Source of the DNA: Apostichopus californicus
Lineage: Eukaryota; Echinodermata; Holothuroidea; Aspidochirotida; Stichopodidae
Reading direction: 5' to 3'
Length of the DNA: 26,086 bases
Assembly: GCA_020650975.1 (NCBI GenBank)
Contig: JAIPMN010004719.1
Coordinates: forward strand, 1 to 26,086
Shown: piece by piece, positions 10,470 to 20,208 of the stretch
Layout of the letters: the number at the start of each line of letters is the position of its first letter
Position numbering within the stretch: the first letter of the stretch is position 1
The notes under the pieces: model-generated
The model's input: the letters and a program-made list of their open reading frames with translations, nothing else
What the model was told of the DNA's origin: nothing
Database searches by the model: none
Made by a program: the position numbers and the translations under genes

Positions 10470-11621
10470 GTGAGAAATGTCAAACTTTTGCTTCATCTTA
10501 ATTGTAAATATTATGGCATTAAAAAGTCAAATTTTCAACAACATGTACCTCTTAATAATCATGGTTTTTTAAATGTTTCACTTCAGATCATCTGTATAAT
10601 AATACTTTTTAACTTTGAAGTTAACAGCAGGAATGTAGGGGTGGCAAGGGGAGGGGAGGGGGAGGGGAGATGGATTATATGTATGTATTTGCAAACATTT
10701 GAGAAAATTGCGACTAGCCATCTGTTTGCAATTAACAGTTATGCTAGCATAAAGTTCGGACTGATTGTTCACTCGCAAATAAAGCTTCCAAACTTGCAAT
10801 TTATATTCACTCTGTTCACAACCGTGTGGGATGTATGTCAGTAAGTGTGCATGCTGTGAATGAATGTGCCTTTAATGCACACTTGCTGTTAGTACATTTC
10901 AGTAATTGGATGCATTACCAAGACTTCATCTTTTGTGGTGGTCATACACATCATATAGTTGCCTGTACCTGTACACCGCCATCCAGCCTTGATGCAGTTG
11001 TATTCGTACTTGTACTCGTGCTTGGGTTATTTTGGAATCTGGTAAACACTGTAGTGCAAATTAAGGACTAATACTAGCGCTCCTAACAGCGTTGTACTCC
11101 TACTCATGCCAAAGGGTATTCTACTTGTACTCATACTCATTCATTGCCTGTCTCTTGGCATGCAAATTTAGAAAGAGGTTGTCTCTTACTTTTCTCGACT
11201 CTACTATCACACTTTCCCATCTACCTAGCACTGCGCCCTCCTCCGCTACATCCGCTGATCCTCCTCCGCTACAATGACCATCACCTCTTCCTTCTTTACT
11301 TTGTGAATGGTAAATTTGGAAGGGAACAAGAAGAGCGTTGATCCAGAGAAGGGCCAATAGGGGTGCAGACCTGAATGTCAAATAATTTATGGCTGGGCTG
11401 TGCTTTCTGGATCATATAAGGATAAAAAAATAAATGAAATTTCTTGTTAAATATGAGGAAAGTTCAGTTACCAGATAAATGACACTTTTATGTGAGTAAG
11501 TAATTCGTAACAAACAAAAACTGGGTATTGTCAAATTCATACATTGGGAAGTCGATTAATTTTGTTTCAGTATGAGGTACTTACTTTACTGTTTTTCCAC
11601 TGGTTAATTATTTCTCTACAG
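10470..11621 (+). other. Intron 1, with G-rich patch and purine/pyrimidine-biased stretches
   Basis: This is a 1152-nt GT-AG intron. About 165 nt after the donor, 10635-10668 carries five or more G-runs (AGGGGTGG, then GGGGAGGGGAGGGGGAGGGG), which could form a G-quadruplex or act as a G-run splicing enhancer. CCTCCTCCGCTACA occurs twice, around 11230-11275. Short open frames here look like chance. No gene or clear transposon is seen. Confidence 0.6.
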
Positions 11622-11676
11622 ATTCTGAAGTACCAGAGCCTGTTGATATGGCTTATGCACCTATTTGGGAGGACTG
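11622..11676 (+). CDS. Exon 2 of the host gene (55 nt)
   Basis: The acceptor is a pyrimidine-rich tract ending in TCTCTACAG, and the donor is GACTG followed by GTAAGT. The single base carried from exon 1 joins AT to make GAT. The exon reads DSEVPEPVDMAYAPIWED and leaves two bases (TG) over. The acidic Pro/Tyr composition continues that of exon 1 (DDYEEVVSNDQWDE), and the phase match supports the junction. MAYAPIWED is another tyrosine in a ligand-like context. No domain is recognised. Confidence 0.75.
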
Positions 11677-11744
11677 GTAAGTTCATTGTTAGGGATGCAC
11701 TCTCCAAATTAGACTTACTATTGTATTTTTTTTTATATTTAGGT

Positions 11745-12105
11745 TTACAGTCTTGTTCAGGGCCAAGGCCCTCTCACACGACTTTACAACTTAACCCTGG
11801 TCATTGGTAACTTGTCACACCTACACACCAAAGTGTGCACAATTCAATCAATCTCTCCTGGGACACCACAGTGCACCACAACCACGTGTCCCCCGGGGGA
11901 CTTCCCATAGGGTGCAGCCACAAACCAGCGCACGCATCTATATTTACAAGTTACCTCTCAAGTCCCCATTTATACACCTGGGTGAAGAGAGGCAATGGAG
12001 ATAAAGCGCCTTGCCCAAGGACGCAACACAATGATCTGGCCAGGACTCGAACCTGTAGATCACAAGTCCACTGCCTTACTTTGTCACCTCTTCCTCCAGA
12101 TGTCA
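11745..12105 (-). repeat. tRNA-derived SINE-like dispersed repeat
   Basis: Read on the minus strand, 12053 to 12043 is GGTTCGAGTCC, a perfect match to the RNA polymerase III B-box consensus (GGTTCGANTCC). A weaker A-box-like AGGCAGTGG lies about 30 nt before it. The body contains CTTGGGCAAGGCGCTTTATC and CACCCAGGTGTATAAATGG, motifs I associate with core domains of SINEs common in marine invertebrates. That association is from memory and was not searched. The start and end are approximate and no target duplication was found. The element lies about 70 nt downstream of exon 2 in intron 2. Confidence 0.55.
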
Positions 12106-12876
12106 AACCACCTACCCCTCCTCACTTGTGAATCCTCCTCCACTCTATCCCATCAATCCACCTCCCCATCCCATTTATTGTCTGGATTCCCCATCGCTCA
12201 ACTTAAATCATTCCCCATCGCTCAACTTTATCTTCAGAGTATGATCGAGCTCCACTAGATATATCTTCAATGGTCATAATCTTTGTCTAAAACCTCTGAA
12301 TACCTTGAAGACCTAATGTGTCATACATGCAATATTTGATAAAACTTTACCTTTTAGATAACTGGACTTGTTTCACCTTAAATCTAGTGTTGACTATGAG
12401 TCACATAAAACCTTTTCTTGTCAGGTCAACTTCTTTCTTGTTTAGTATAGTACTGTATATATGCATCAATGGTTTTTGAATTCAACACAAGTTGGCACAG
12501 TAAGATTTTAAACAGGTGTGCCTAAAGCGTGGTTTGGATACCTTAATTGTACACTAAAAACTGGCTGCATTAAAATATACTCAGTGTTGTAATCGCAATA
12601 CCTAAACATCAGTTTTCATATCAAGTATATATTCAAAGTATGTGTGCTGATTCAGAATGCAAATTTGTTTATCATCATCTGTTTGGGCATGAACCAAAAT
12701 AAGCAGAAAACTAGCTGTTTACATGAAATTCAGATTTGCATTGTAACTAAAAACACCCAAATAGGTAAAAATTTTTTTTTGGTCCCTCTCTGCCACTTTT
12801 GAGATACCGAAATAGAAACAAACACAGTGGTAGTCTTGAGATCCACTCTAAGGTGGGGAGTTGTACTGGACCAAAG
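12106..12876. other. Intron 2 spacer, no gene seen
   Basis: This is a CT-rich stretch followed by AT-rich unique-looking sequence. The 18-mer TTCCCCATCGCTCAACTT occurs twice (12187-12204 and 12211-12228). No splice-bounded open frame or recognisable transposon was found. Confidence 0.5.
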
Positions 12877-13456
12877 CTGGTGTTCTATTCACCAAACCTA
12901 CACATCTCTCCTACAGTGTACATATTGGCGTTCTATTCATCAAACCTACACATCTCTCATACAGTGTACATATTGGTGTTCTATACACCAAACCTACACA
13001 TCTCTCATACAGTGTACATATTGGTGTTCTATTCACCCAAACCTACACATCTCTCCTACAGTGTACATAGTGCTGTTCTATTCACCAAACCTACACATCT
13101 CTCCTATAGTGTACATATTGGTGTTCTATTTACCAAACCTACACATCTCTCATTCAGTGTACATATTGGTGACATTCTATTCACCAAACCTACACATCTC
13201 CTACAGTGTACATATTGGTGACATTCTATTCACCAAACCTACACATCTCTCCTACAGTGTACATATTGGTGTTCTATTCACCAAACCTACACATCTCTCA
13301 TACAGTGTACATATTGGTGTTCTATTTACCAAACCTACACATCTCTCCTACAGTGTACATATTGGTGTTCTATTAACCAAACCTACACATCTCTCCTACA
13401 GTGTACATATTGGTGTTCTATTAACCAAACCTACACATCTCTCATACAGTGTACAT
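12877..13456. repeat. 48-bp minisatellite, first block (about 12 units)
   Basis: The unit is 48 bp and contains ACAGTGTACATATTGGTG, TTCTATTCACCAAACC and TACACATCTCTCC. About 12 units occur before the LINE insertion. Successive starts are 48 nt apart (for example 12901 and 12949), with a few length variants, such as units with extra bases in TTGGTGACATTC. Because 48 is divisible by three, long frames stay open (repeating YSVHIGVLFTKPTHLS, for example) without selection. I regard these as non-coding. Each unit contains TCTCTCCTACAG or TCTCTCATACAG, which resembles a 3' splice site. Confidence 0.95.
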
Positions 13457-14000
13457 TACTTTGTTACTTTGTGCCGTCGAGTCGTATCCGACCCCTGGTG
13501 ATGACCATGACTTTCATCCTCCAATCCTTCCGGCTCCTGGTTGCCCCTCGCAGTCCATCCAGAGTCAGCCCAGTCGCCCGCTTGACACCATGCATCCATC
13601 GTGCTCGTGGCCTGCCCCTCTTTCGTGATCCATCACCCATTCCCACCATTATTGATTTTTCCAGGGAGTCGTCCGCTCGCATGATATGACCGAAAAAATT
13701 TAGTTGCTACCTCAGGATCTGTGCTTCCAGTGAAAGTGAGGGTTTTATTTATTCCATAATCAAGATGTTCGTTCTGTGTGCAGTCCAAGGGACTCTCAAT
13801 AGCCTGCGCCAGCACCATAATTCAAAACTGTCTATTCTTTCCCTCATTCCCTTTGTTATTGTCCATGATTCACTCCCATAAAGCACAACGGGGAAAACTA
13901 GTACTCTCATCAGTTGACTCTTCGTTATAATTGAAAATTGCTTTGTCCTTCCAAATCTTGTTTAGCCCCGTCACAGCAGCTCTTCCAAGAGCTAGCTGTC
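13457..14000 (-). mobile_element. 3' fragment of an RTE/BovB-like LINE
   Basis: On the minus strand this encodes the C-terminal tail of a non-LTR reverse transcriptase. In order, it shows GRAAVTGLNKIWKDKA, then VLVFPVVLYGSESWTIT, ERIDSFELWCWRRLLRVPW, MRADDSLEKSIMVGMGDG, RKRGRPRARWMHGVKRATGL, and a final VITRGRIRLDGTK stop near 13465. SLEK, RGRPR-RW, and the -TRGR-RLDGT ending match the tail known from RTE/BovB-type elements. The pieces lie in different frames, with a shift around 13880 and a stop plus shift near 13690-13760, so it is a dead 5'-truncated copy. The 3' end is a short direct repeat (CAAAGTAA twice), as RTE elements often show. It interrupts the 48-bp minisatellite. The flanks ATCTCTCATACAGTGTACAT and ATCTCTCCCTTACAGTGTAC could be a target duplication, but the array itself has that sequence. 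Confidence 0.85.
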
Positions 14001-14791
14001 TCACAATCTCTCCCTTACAGTGTACATATTGGTGTTCTATTCACCAAACCTACACATGTCTCCTACAGTGTGCATATTGGTGTTCTGTTCACCAAACTTA
14101 CACATCTCTCCTACAGTGTACATATTGGTGTTTTATTCACCAAACCTACACATGTCTCCTACAGTGTACATATGAGTGTTCTATTCACCAAACCTACACA
14201 TCTCTCATACAGAGTACATATTGGTGTTCTATTCACCAAACCTACACATCTCTCCTACAGTGTACATATTGGTGTTCTAATCACCAAACTTACACATGTC
14301 TCCTACAGTGTACATATTGGTGTTCTATTCACCAAACTTACACATCTCTCCTACAGTGTACATATTGGTGTTCTATTCACCAAACCTACACATCTCTCAT
14401 ACAGAGTACATATTGGTGTTTTATTCACCAAACTTACACATGTCTCCTACAGTGTACATATTGGTGTTCTATTCACCAAACTTACACATCTCTCCTACAG
14501 TGTACATATTGGTGTTCTATTCACCAAACCTACACATCTCTCATACAGTGTACATATTGGTGTTCTATTCACCAAACCTACACATGTCTCCTACAGTGTA
14601 CAACTGTACATATTGCTGTTCTAATCACCAAACTTACACATGTCTCCTACAGTGTACATATTGGTGTTCTATTCACCAAACTTACACATCTCTCCTACAG
14701 TGTACATATTGGTGTTCTATTCACCAAACCTACACATCTCTCATACAGTGTACATATTGGTGTTCTATTTACCAAACCTACACATCTCTCC
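14001..14791. repeat. 48-bp minisatellite, second block before the assembly gap (about 16 units)
   Basis: This is the same 48-bp unit as before the LINE. Variants recur in order: units ending GTCTCC, then CTCTCC with ACTTACAC, then CTCTCA, sometimes followed by ACAGAGTAC. The triplets starting near 14255, 14400 and 14590 repeat this order, suggesting a three-unit (144-bp) higher-order repeat. One unit near 14591 has an extra eight bases (ACAACTGTACAT). Open frames through the block are artefacts of the unit length. Confidence 0.93.
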
Positions 14792-14843
14792 NNNNNNNNN
14801 NNNNNNNNNNNNNNNNNNNNNNNNNNNNNNNNNNNNNNNNNNN
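14792..14843. other. Assembly gap of 52 N inside the minisatellite
   Basis: Fifty-two unresolved bases interrupt a 48-bp repeat. The true length of the array is therefore unknown, and the gap size may be arbitrary. Confidence 0.99.
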
Positions 14844-14928
14844 ATCCTACACATTTCTCCTACAGTGTACATATTGGTGTTCTATTCACCAAACCTACAC
14901 ATCTCTCATACAGAGTACATATTGGTCA
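14844..14928. repeat. 48-bp minisatellite, last units after the gap
   Basis: About two units follow the gap, the last with the ACAGAGTACATATTGG variant, and the array stops abruptly at TTGGTCATTC. This gives roughly 30 visible units in total across the three blocks. Confidence 0.93.
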
Positions 14929-15828
14929 TTCTTTGTTATTTTGCTACATTTCTTTTAGGCGAGCAAACTTCGCCGATCCCACAACCGAAAGTAAGCCCTG
15001 GCTGACAGAGGGGCAACTAGAAAGAAATGCCTCAAAAATCTGCCCCCGATTCATTTTACAAAGCAAACCAATCGATACTCTTTATATCTTTACACTTTAC
15101 ATCCATGGGTCTTTATAATTTACTTAGCTTACCTGTCTCCCCACTACCATAGCATCTCTATTACAGTCCTTATATCTGCATGTATATTGAATAATTGACA
15201 TCATGTTGTGAAGATACATTTGATCCTACATATAAATAAATAGTGTATGTAATAGTTGATATATACAAAAGGCTAGGTCATGAAAAACATGAAACACTAT
15301 AACTCTAAGGTTATATCTGAATGTTCTCTACGTCATGTTTTTACATGGGTACATGTGTGATATAGTAGGTCATGTTGAGGTGAGGGGGGAAAGAAAAAAA
15401 CAATAAAAACTCAATAGTTAAAATTTTTTGTATGATGTCACGCTGATGGTACTGCAGTGCTAAGCTCCCTGTAACCGTGGTTACAATTAATGGCAAATTG
15501 TAGTAAAGTGGAGAATGTGAAGACTGCAAGAATAATTCTTGGAACTCAGAACATTTAAGCTGTGTTGTAATGAGCATTTCTTACCTTAATTTAAGAACCT
15601 TGATGATCATTTCAAATCAACAAATTAATTTTAAATTTCAGGGGTGAATTTTGAATGTTCTGATAATGGTAGTCAATTACTGTGTCAGTAATCCATCAAC
15701 CAATTGGTTTAAGTTTGTTAAAAAATGGTGATTTGATATAAACCTACATGTGGATGACAAGATAAAGACAAAAATACTTGCATATGTATAACTTGAATGT
15801 GACTGTTGATGTTTATGTTGTTTTCTAG
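14929..15828. other. Rest of intron 2, no supported exon
   Basis: The sequence is AT-rich. Only 14959-14990 stands out: TTTCTTTTAG precedes it and GTAAGC follows it, so it has exon-like borders around 32 nt. The open frame continues past the donor as a plausible peptide (ANFADPTTESKPWLTEGQ). Its length does not preserve the frame between exons 2 and 3, so it is not part of my gene model. No other gene or transposon is seen. Confidence 0.5.
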
Positions 15829-15886
15829 GGAAGGTCAAAAGGTCACCAGGACTGGGGATGATGTTTATCAACCTAGCACGTCAGAG
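15829..15886 (+). CDS. Exon 3 of the host gene (58 nt)
   Basis: The acceptor is TTGTTTTCTAG and the donor is TCAGAG followed by GTAAGTG, close to consensus. The TG carried from exon 2 plus G makes Trp. The exon then reads EGQKVTRTGDDVYQPSTSE and ends exactly on a codon boundary. DVYQPS resembles a pYxP-type SH2-ligand site. The 4.15-kb intron upstream contains a large minisatellite made of acceptor-like units, so this authentic acceptor lies downstream of many decoys. Confidence 0.75.
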
Positions 15887-16289
15887 GTAAGTGCAGAGGC
15901 ATTCGTTTTAGTTCAGCTTGTCTGTGTATAGATGGTTTTGCATAACCATTATTTTGATCAACATGGCAGCGAAATGAAGGGGCATAGTGGGGGGGGGGTG
16001 TTGGGTGGGGTGTTGGGTGGGGAGATTGTGCTTAGGGTACAAAGATATGGGGATATCATTGGAAACACTTTCATCTGATCAGAGAAAAGTTATCTAATTA
16101 TTAGTAATGAAAGGGGCATGAGGGTTGGGGAGAGGGGGGGGTGAGGAAGATGGTGGTTAAGGGTACAAAGGTATGAGGATTATTATTTGAAACACTCCAA
16201 TCTGATCAGAGAATAAGTTATTTAATGATATAGTTATGATTAGTTTGAGTGCTTTGAAGGTGAAATGATTGCTCAACCTTTCATTACAG
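15887..16289. repeat. Intron 3: G-rich tandem duplication of about 133 bp
   Basis: Two diverged copies, about 15973-16105 and 16106-16238, share the order AATGAAGGGGCAT or AATGAAAGGGGCAT, a G-run block, GGGTACAAAG-TATG-GGAT, GAAACACT, and TCTGATCAGAGAA. The first copy has GTGTTGGGTGGGGTGTTGGG around 15999-16018 and the second GGGGAGAGGGGGGGGTGAGG. Both have quadruplex potential. They fill most of a 403-nt intron between exons 3 and 4. Confidence 0.75.
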
Positions 16290-16419
16290 GTGGATAGAGG
16301 GGACCATGTGATAAATGGTGCAGCCTATGGTAATACTCCCGAGGACCAGGAGACGTCGGACCTAAGAATGTTTGATGATCATATCTATGATCTAACTCCA
16401 TCCTCCAAGACCAAAATAG
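16290..16419 (+). CDS. Exon 4 of the host gene (130 nt)
   Basis: The acceptor is CAACCTTTCATTACAG and the donor is AAAATAG followed by GTAACA. It enters in phase 0, reads 43 codons starting VDRGDHVINGAAYGNTPED and ending in MFDDHIYDLTPSSKTKI, and leaves one base. HIYDLTP is a further tyrosine in an acidic/Pro setting. The frame stays open past the donor and stops at 16526-16528, so an intron-retention form would add about 36 unrelated residues. Composition matches the other exons. Confidence 0.75.
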
Positions 16420-17455
16420 GTAACACACTACTGCTCATGGAGATTCTCTCTGTGTATTGTTGCTCTTTGTATTCATCTTGCTTCGCATGTGAAAACTTCT
16501 CTACGGTGAAAAAAGAGACTTGCTTGTAACTTTATCTGAATATGCAAATCATGGGAATAATGGAAACATGCTTGCACATGGGTATCATACATTTATCAAT
16601 CATACACAGCTCAATTACAAGAGGTTTAGAGTCTATTTGTGAATCATTAACTTGAAATAATAAATGAAACTCAAATACTCTAAATGTCGGGGTCAAATTT
16701 CAACAAGCAATTTACAGTTTTCAACTATAGCTGGCCAGTTCCTCCAATTTCTGGGAGTAATTGACCAGTACTATTAGTAAGTAGATCCTAAAAACCATGT
16801 TAACTGAACATTGCAGCCTGACGTATTGGTGACAAGACCTAAAGTTCAAGTACAAAAGTCAGAGTAGGAATACAAAATGAATTCCCCCATTTTATGATTT
16901 ACAAGTATCAGTAGAAAGCTTCTAAGGGTGAGTATAAGTGCTTAGTCTGCAGTAATATTTATATACGCTTCTTAAACTTGTACTATCTTAAGGTAGATAG
17001 TAAGAATCAAGGTACTTGTGGGCTACTGTACGTTGGTACTCCATGTACTTTATGTGCTATGAATTTATCGAGGGGCAAAACTTGATTTAACGACTGGACC
17101 ATGATGACGTAAAATAAAATGCAATATACAGATCAAACTATGGCATGCTGACTTGAAATTCTTAAATTGTAAAAATAATCTTTTAACTTGAAAGTACAAT
17201 CAATGATTTGCCTCTTTCTACCAGAAATGCTTCTTCAGTACCCTCGTACATGTGAGAACTATGCACTCTTATCTTGGTGTATAAACAGAGATGTTTTATT
17301 TACAAAAACAAGAAAAGAAATGGATGTTTGAAATAAATATTTTTAACTTGTGTTTGAGGAGGATTAGTAACATCCTCATAGCTTCACTTGCCAGTTCTGG
17401 ACATGAACAATTTGATGCCTTGATGAAATACTGTGAATGTTGCTTGAGTCAATCT
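16420..17455. other. First part of intron 4, no gene seen
   Basis: The sequence is AT-rich and unique-looking. A 73-codon open frame at 17291-17512 ends inside the 70-bp repeat and has no supporting splice sites or recognisable motif. Nothing else is supported. Confidence 0.5.
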
Positions 17456-18082
17456 GTTAATCTAATAGGGCTATGTGTTCTTGCTATGGTACACATCTAT
17501 AGGGTTCCCTAATAGCTCCTCTAGTGTTAATCTAATAGGACTGTGTGTGCTTGTTATGGTACACATCTATAGGGTTCCTTAATAGCTCCTCTAGTGTTAA
17601 TCTAATAGGACTATGTGTGCTTGTTATGGTACACATCTTTAGGGTTCCTTAATAGCTCCTCTAGTGTTAATCTAATAGGACTATGTGTGCTTGTTATGGT
17701 ACACATCTATAGGGTTCCTTAATAGCTCCTCTAGTGTTAATCTAATAGGACTATGTGTGCTTGTTGTGGTACACATCTATAGGGTTCCTTAATAGCTCCT
17801 CTAGTGTTAATCTAATAGGACTATGTGTGCTTGTTATGGTACACATCTATAGGGTTCCTTAATAGCTCCTCTAGTGTTAATCTAATAGGACTATGTGTGC
17901 TTGTTGTGGTACACATCTATAGGGTTCCTTAATATCTCCTCTAGTGTTAATCTAATAGGACTATGTGTGCTTGTGATGGTACACATCTATAGGGTTCCTT
18001 AATAGCTCCTCTAGTGTTAATCTAATAGGACTATGTGTGCTTGTTATGCTACACATCTATAGGGTTCCTTAATAGGTCCTCT
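17456..18082. repeat. 70-bp minisatellite, nine units
   Basis: Units begin GTTAATCTAATAGG at 17456, 17526, 17596, 17666, 17736, 17806, 17876, 17946 and 18016, exactly 70 nt apart, and contain TATGGTACACATCTATAGGG. The inner units differ by only one or two bases. The first unit is the most diverged and the last is cut at TCCTCT. The spacing and near identity suggest recent expansion or homogenisation. The unit length is not a multiple of three, and no frame stays open through the array. Confidence 0.97.
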
Positions 18083-19934
18083 TTTCCCGTCATTGAACTT
18101 TTGTGTGGTGACTCTGACAAGGGGTGCATGTGCTTTATTCATTTGAAGGTTGTGACACTTAGTTGTGTATTGGCTAACAATCTCTTTAGTTTTAGCAAAG
18201 ATGATCCAGGAAGTGCTCGTAAGCCATCGAGGATATCCATCTCATTAACGGACAAGGCTGGTTGCGTGGTGCGAGGATAATATTTGTGTGATGATCGAAA
18301 GCCACATCTTGGTTTCGTAGTGCAACTGTATCATAACAATGAAAAGTCAATTCTTAAATCTGTGGCAATACTAGGAATCAAAACATGAAAAGATGTGGCT
18401 GGAATTTTCATAAAGGGAATAAAGTCAAAAGGCTAAGCCTAACGATTTGTATTAACAGATTAAGGATTAAGCTGAGTAGAGCATCCACGATCAGGGATAG
18501 ATTTGTCGTCAAAACATGGCGGCAAAACTTGAGAAATTTACTCTTCAGCAGTTTGTGTTAATGCTTCAGAAGTAATATGAATTTAAGAACCTTTGAACAA
18601 AATGATTACTGAATCAAAGTAGACTGCTGTTAGGAAGAAGACGAAGAATTAGTTACAAATCTGAACCAACAATATCCAAGCTCTTGTCTTGGTTATTGGA
18701 GAGGCTGTAGTAGTCTGCACCATTGTAAAGTTTGTACGATCAATTGTTATAGAATGATCAAAATTCGTAGACACATGAACAGGGACACTTCTAGTGCCCA
18801 CCTCTCTTCTAAAATGTCTAAAATTACTTTTTCCTATTGTTGAATTCTTACTTTTTCCTATTTTTGAATTCTTCAGTATTATGTTGTCAAGTCCTTAGGA
18901 TACTATAAAGACAAAATTTGGTGTCTATATTCATATTCTATTTATAGAAACTAACAGCTATGGCAACAATTATGTCTCAGAAGTTCAGCAGAATGTTGAA
19001 AATACAAGTTTTGGTTGTTAGCTTTTGTAGATACGGTACCTGGAGAGTGCACAGCATGCCCTTTGAAGCGTTCAAGCTTTAATTATTCACTCAAGCCCAA
19101 AGAATTATAACCTGCTTTTGTTTGAACTTCGAAGTATTTTTCAATAGTGTGTGAGCATCTGGAACATGAAGTAAATATCCATAGTATTTATAGATCATTG
19201 TTCTCTGGTCTGTGATTGGTGGACTTGTACATTGTGCATTGATAGTGTGCCTGATGAATAGCAAATCTACATAGACCCTGACTGTACTGGAATTTATGAA
19301 AATGTATATATGTGGGATATTTGATCATAACGGATTTTTGTCTAACTTCAATGATGTGAGGTGTTCAAAAAAAATACCCGTCATTCCCTGTTTGACCTCA
19401 ATTGCTTAAGTCTGGGGTAATGCATCACTCGTGACTTCTCTTTAGTAATCTTGGCGTGTTTATCGTATGGCATATTAGTCAGTACTTATCATGGCTGTAT
19501 ATGAGCAGTCCTTTATACACATCATGTAGTGGGCTCTTTACACAATCTATGAGATTCTAAGGCACTCTGGTTAGATTGCACACTATCAAGGATTGTCATA
19601 AACAAGTATTTATAGGCGAGTTTAACCGACCGCTCTGTTCCGTTTAGTGCCGTCTTAAGCTTGTTCCAAAGTGTGATCAGTGTCTGGTACTTTGTTTATT
19701 ATTTTATACCTACAGATGATATAGCCTGATAAGTTTTTGTAATTGCAGTATATCTTCATAAAATTTACCAAAAAAATGAACAGGTCTGAACCCTGTAGTG
19801 CCATAAACAGTCAATATTTGACCATTGGGCAATATAGCTACGAGCTTAATTTGGCTTGTGTACAAGCTTGCGTTATGCTGATAACACGCCCTTTTTCCAC
19901 AATTTTCCTGCAATGTTTCCGCTCAATTTGGTGT
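18083..19934. other. Middle of intron 4, no supported exon
   Basis: The sequence is mostly AT-rich and unique-looking. A 24-bp tandem duplication (TTACTTTTTCCTAT, then GAATTC) lies at 18824-18871. A candidate exon-like stretch at 18196-18218, with an upstream TTTTAG and a downstream GTAAGC, does not fit the phase of its neighbours. No other feature is supported. Confidence 0.5.
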
Positions 19935-19988
19935 TAACTAACTCAAACAGCAATGTATAGGTAACTAAAACTCTGACTTAACTCAAAC
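19935..19988. repeat. 40-bp minisatellite, left part
   Basis: The unit contains GACTTAACTCAAACAGCAAT and GTATAGGTAACTAAAACTCT, about 40 bp. One to two units precede an inserted dispersed repeat. Confidence 0.8.
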
Positions 19989-20208
19989 AGCAATAATAAT
20001 AAATATTAATAATAGCGATTTATAATGCGCACATATCTGCCCTGCGGGGTGCTCAAGGTGCAAAATGGAGAAAACAAAAGGTAAGGTATAAAGGAAACAG
20101 AAAAAACTTAAATTAAATCTAAATCACTGAAAGCTTCACGCATGAGATGAGTTTTAAGGAGTTCTTTGAAAGTCAAAATGCAGGCTGGTGCACGACTTCA
20201 GTGTGTAG
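19989..20208. repeat. Dispersed repeat inserted in the 40-bp minisatellite
   Basis: An AATAATAATAAAT start is followed by ATAGCGATTTATAATGCGCA, CTGCGGGGTGCTCAAGG and GATGAGTTTTAAGGAG. It is a compact interspersed-type sequence unlike the array on both sides. I associate the GCGATTTATAATGCGC and GGTGCTCAAGG motifs with a common dispersed repeat of marine invertebrates, from memory only. Boundaries and class (SINE or MITE) are uncertain, and no target duplication was identified. Confidence 0.5.

Noticed and set aside
12827-13501. Long open frame through the 48-bp array (16-residue repeat protein)
   Set aside because: The unit is 48 bp, so open frames persist without selection. Alternative frames are also open, and there is no start context or splice support.
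12799-14928. CRISPR-like array
   Set aside because: Units are contiguous tandem copies without unique spacers, in a eukaryotic intron.
13931-15118. A 395-codon open frame across the second array block
   Set aside because: It spans the assembly gap, begins inside the LINE fragment, and is explained by the repeat unit length.
18196-18218. Candidate exon with TTTTAG before and GTAAGC after
   Set aside because: Its 23 nt do not fit the phase-1 entry and exit needed between exon 4 and the microexon.
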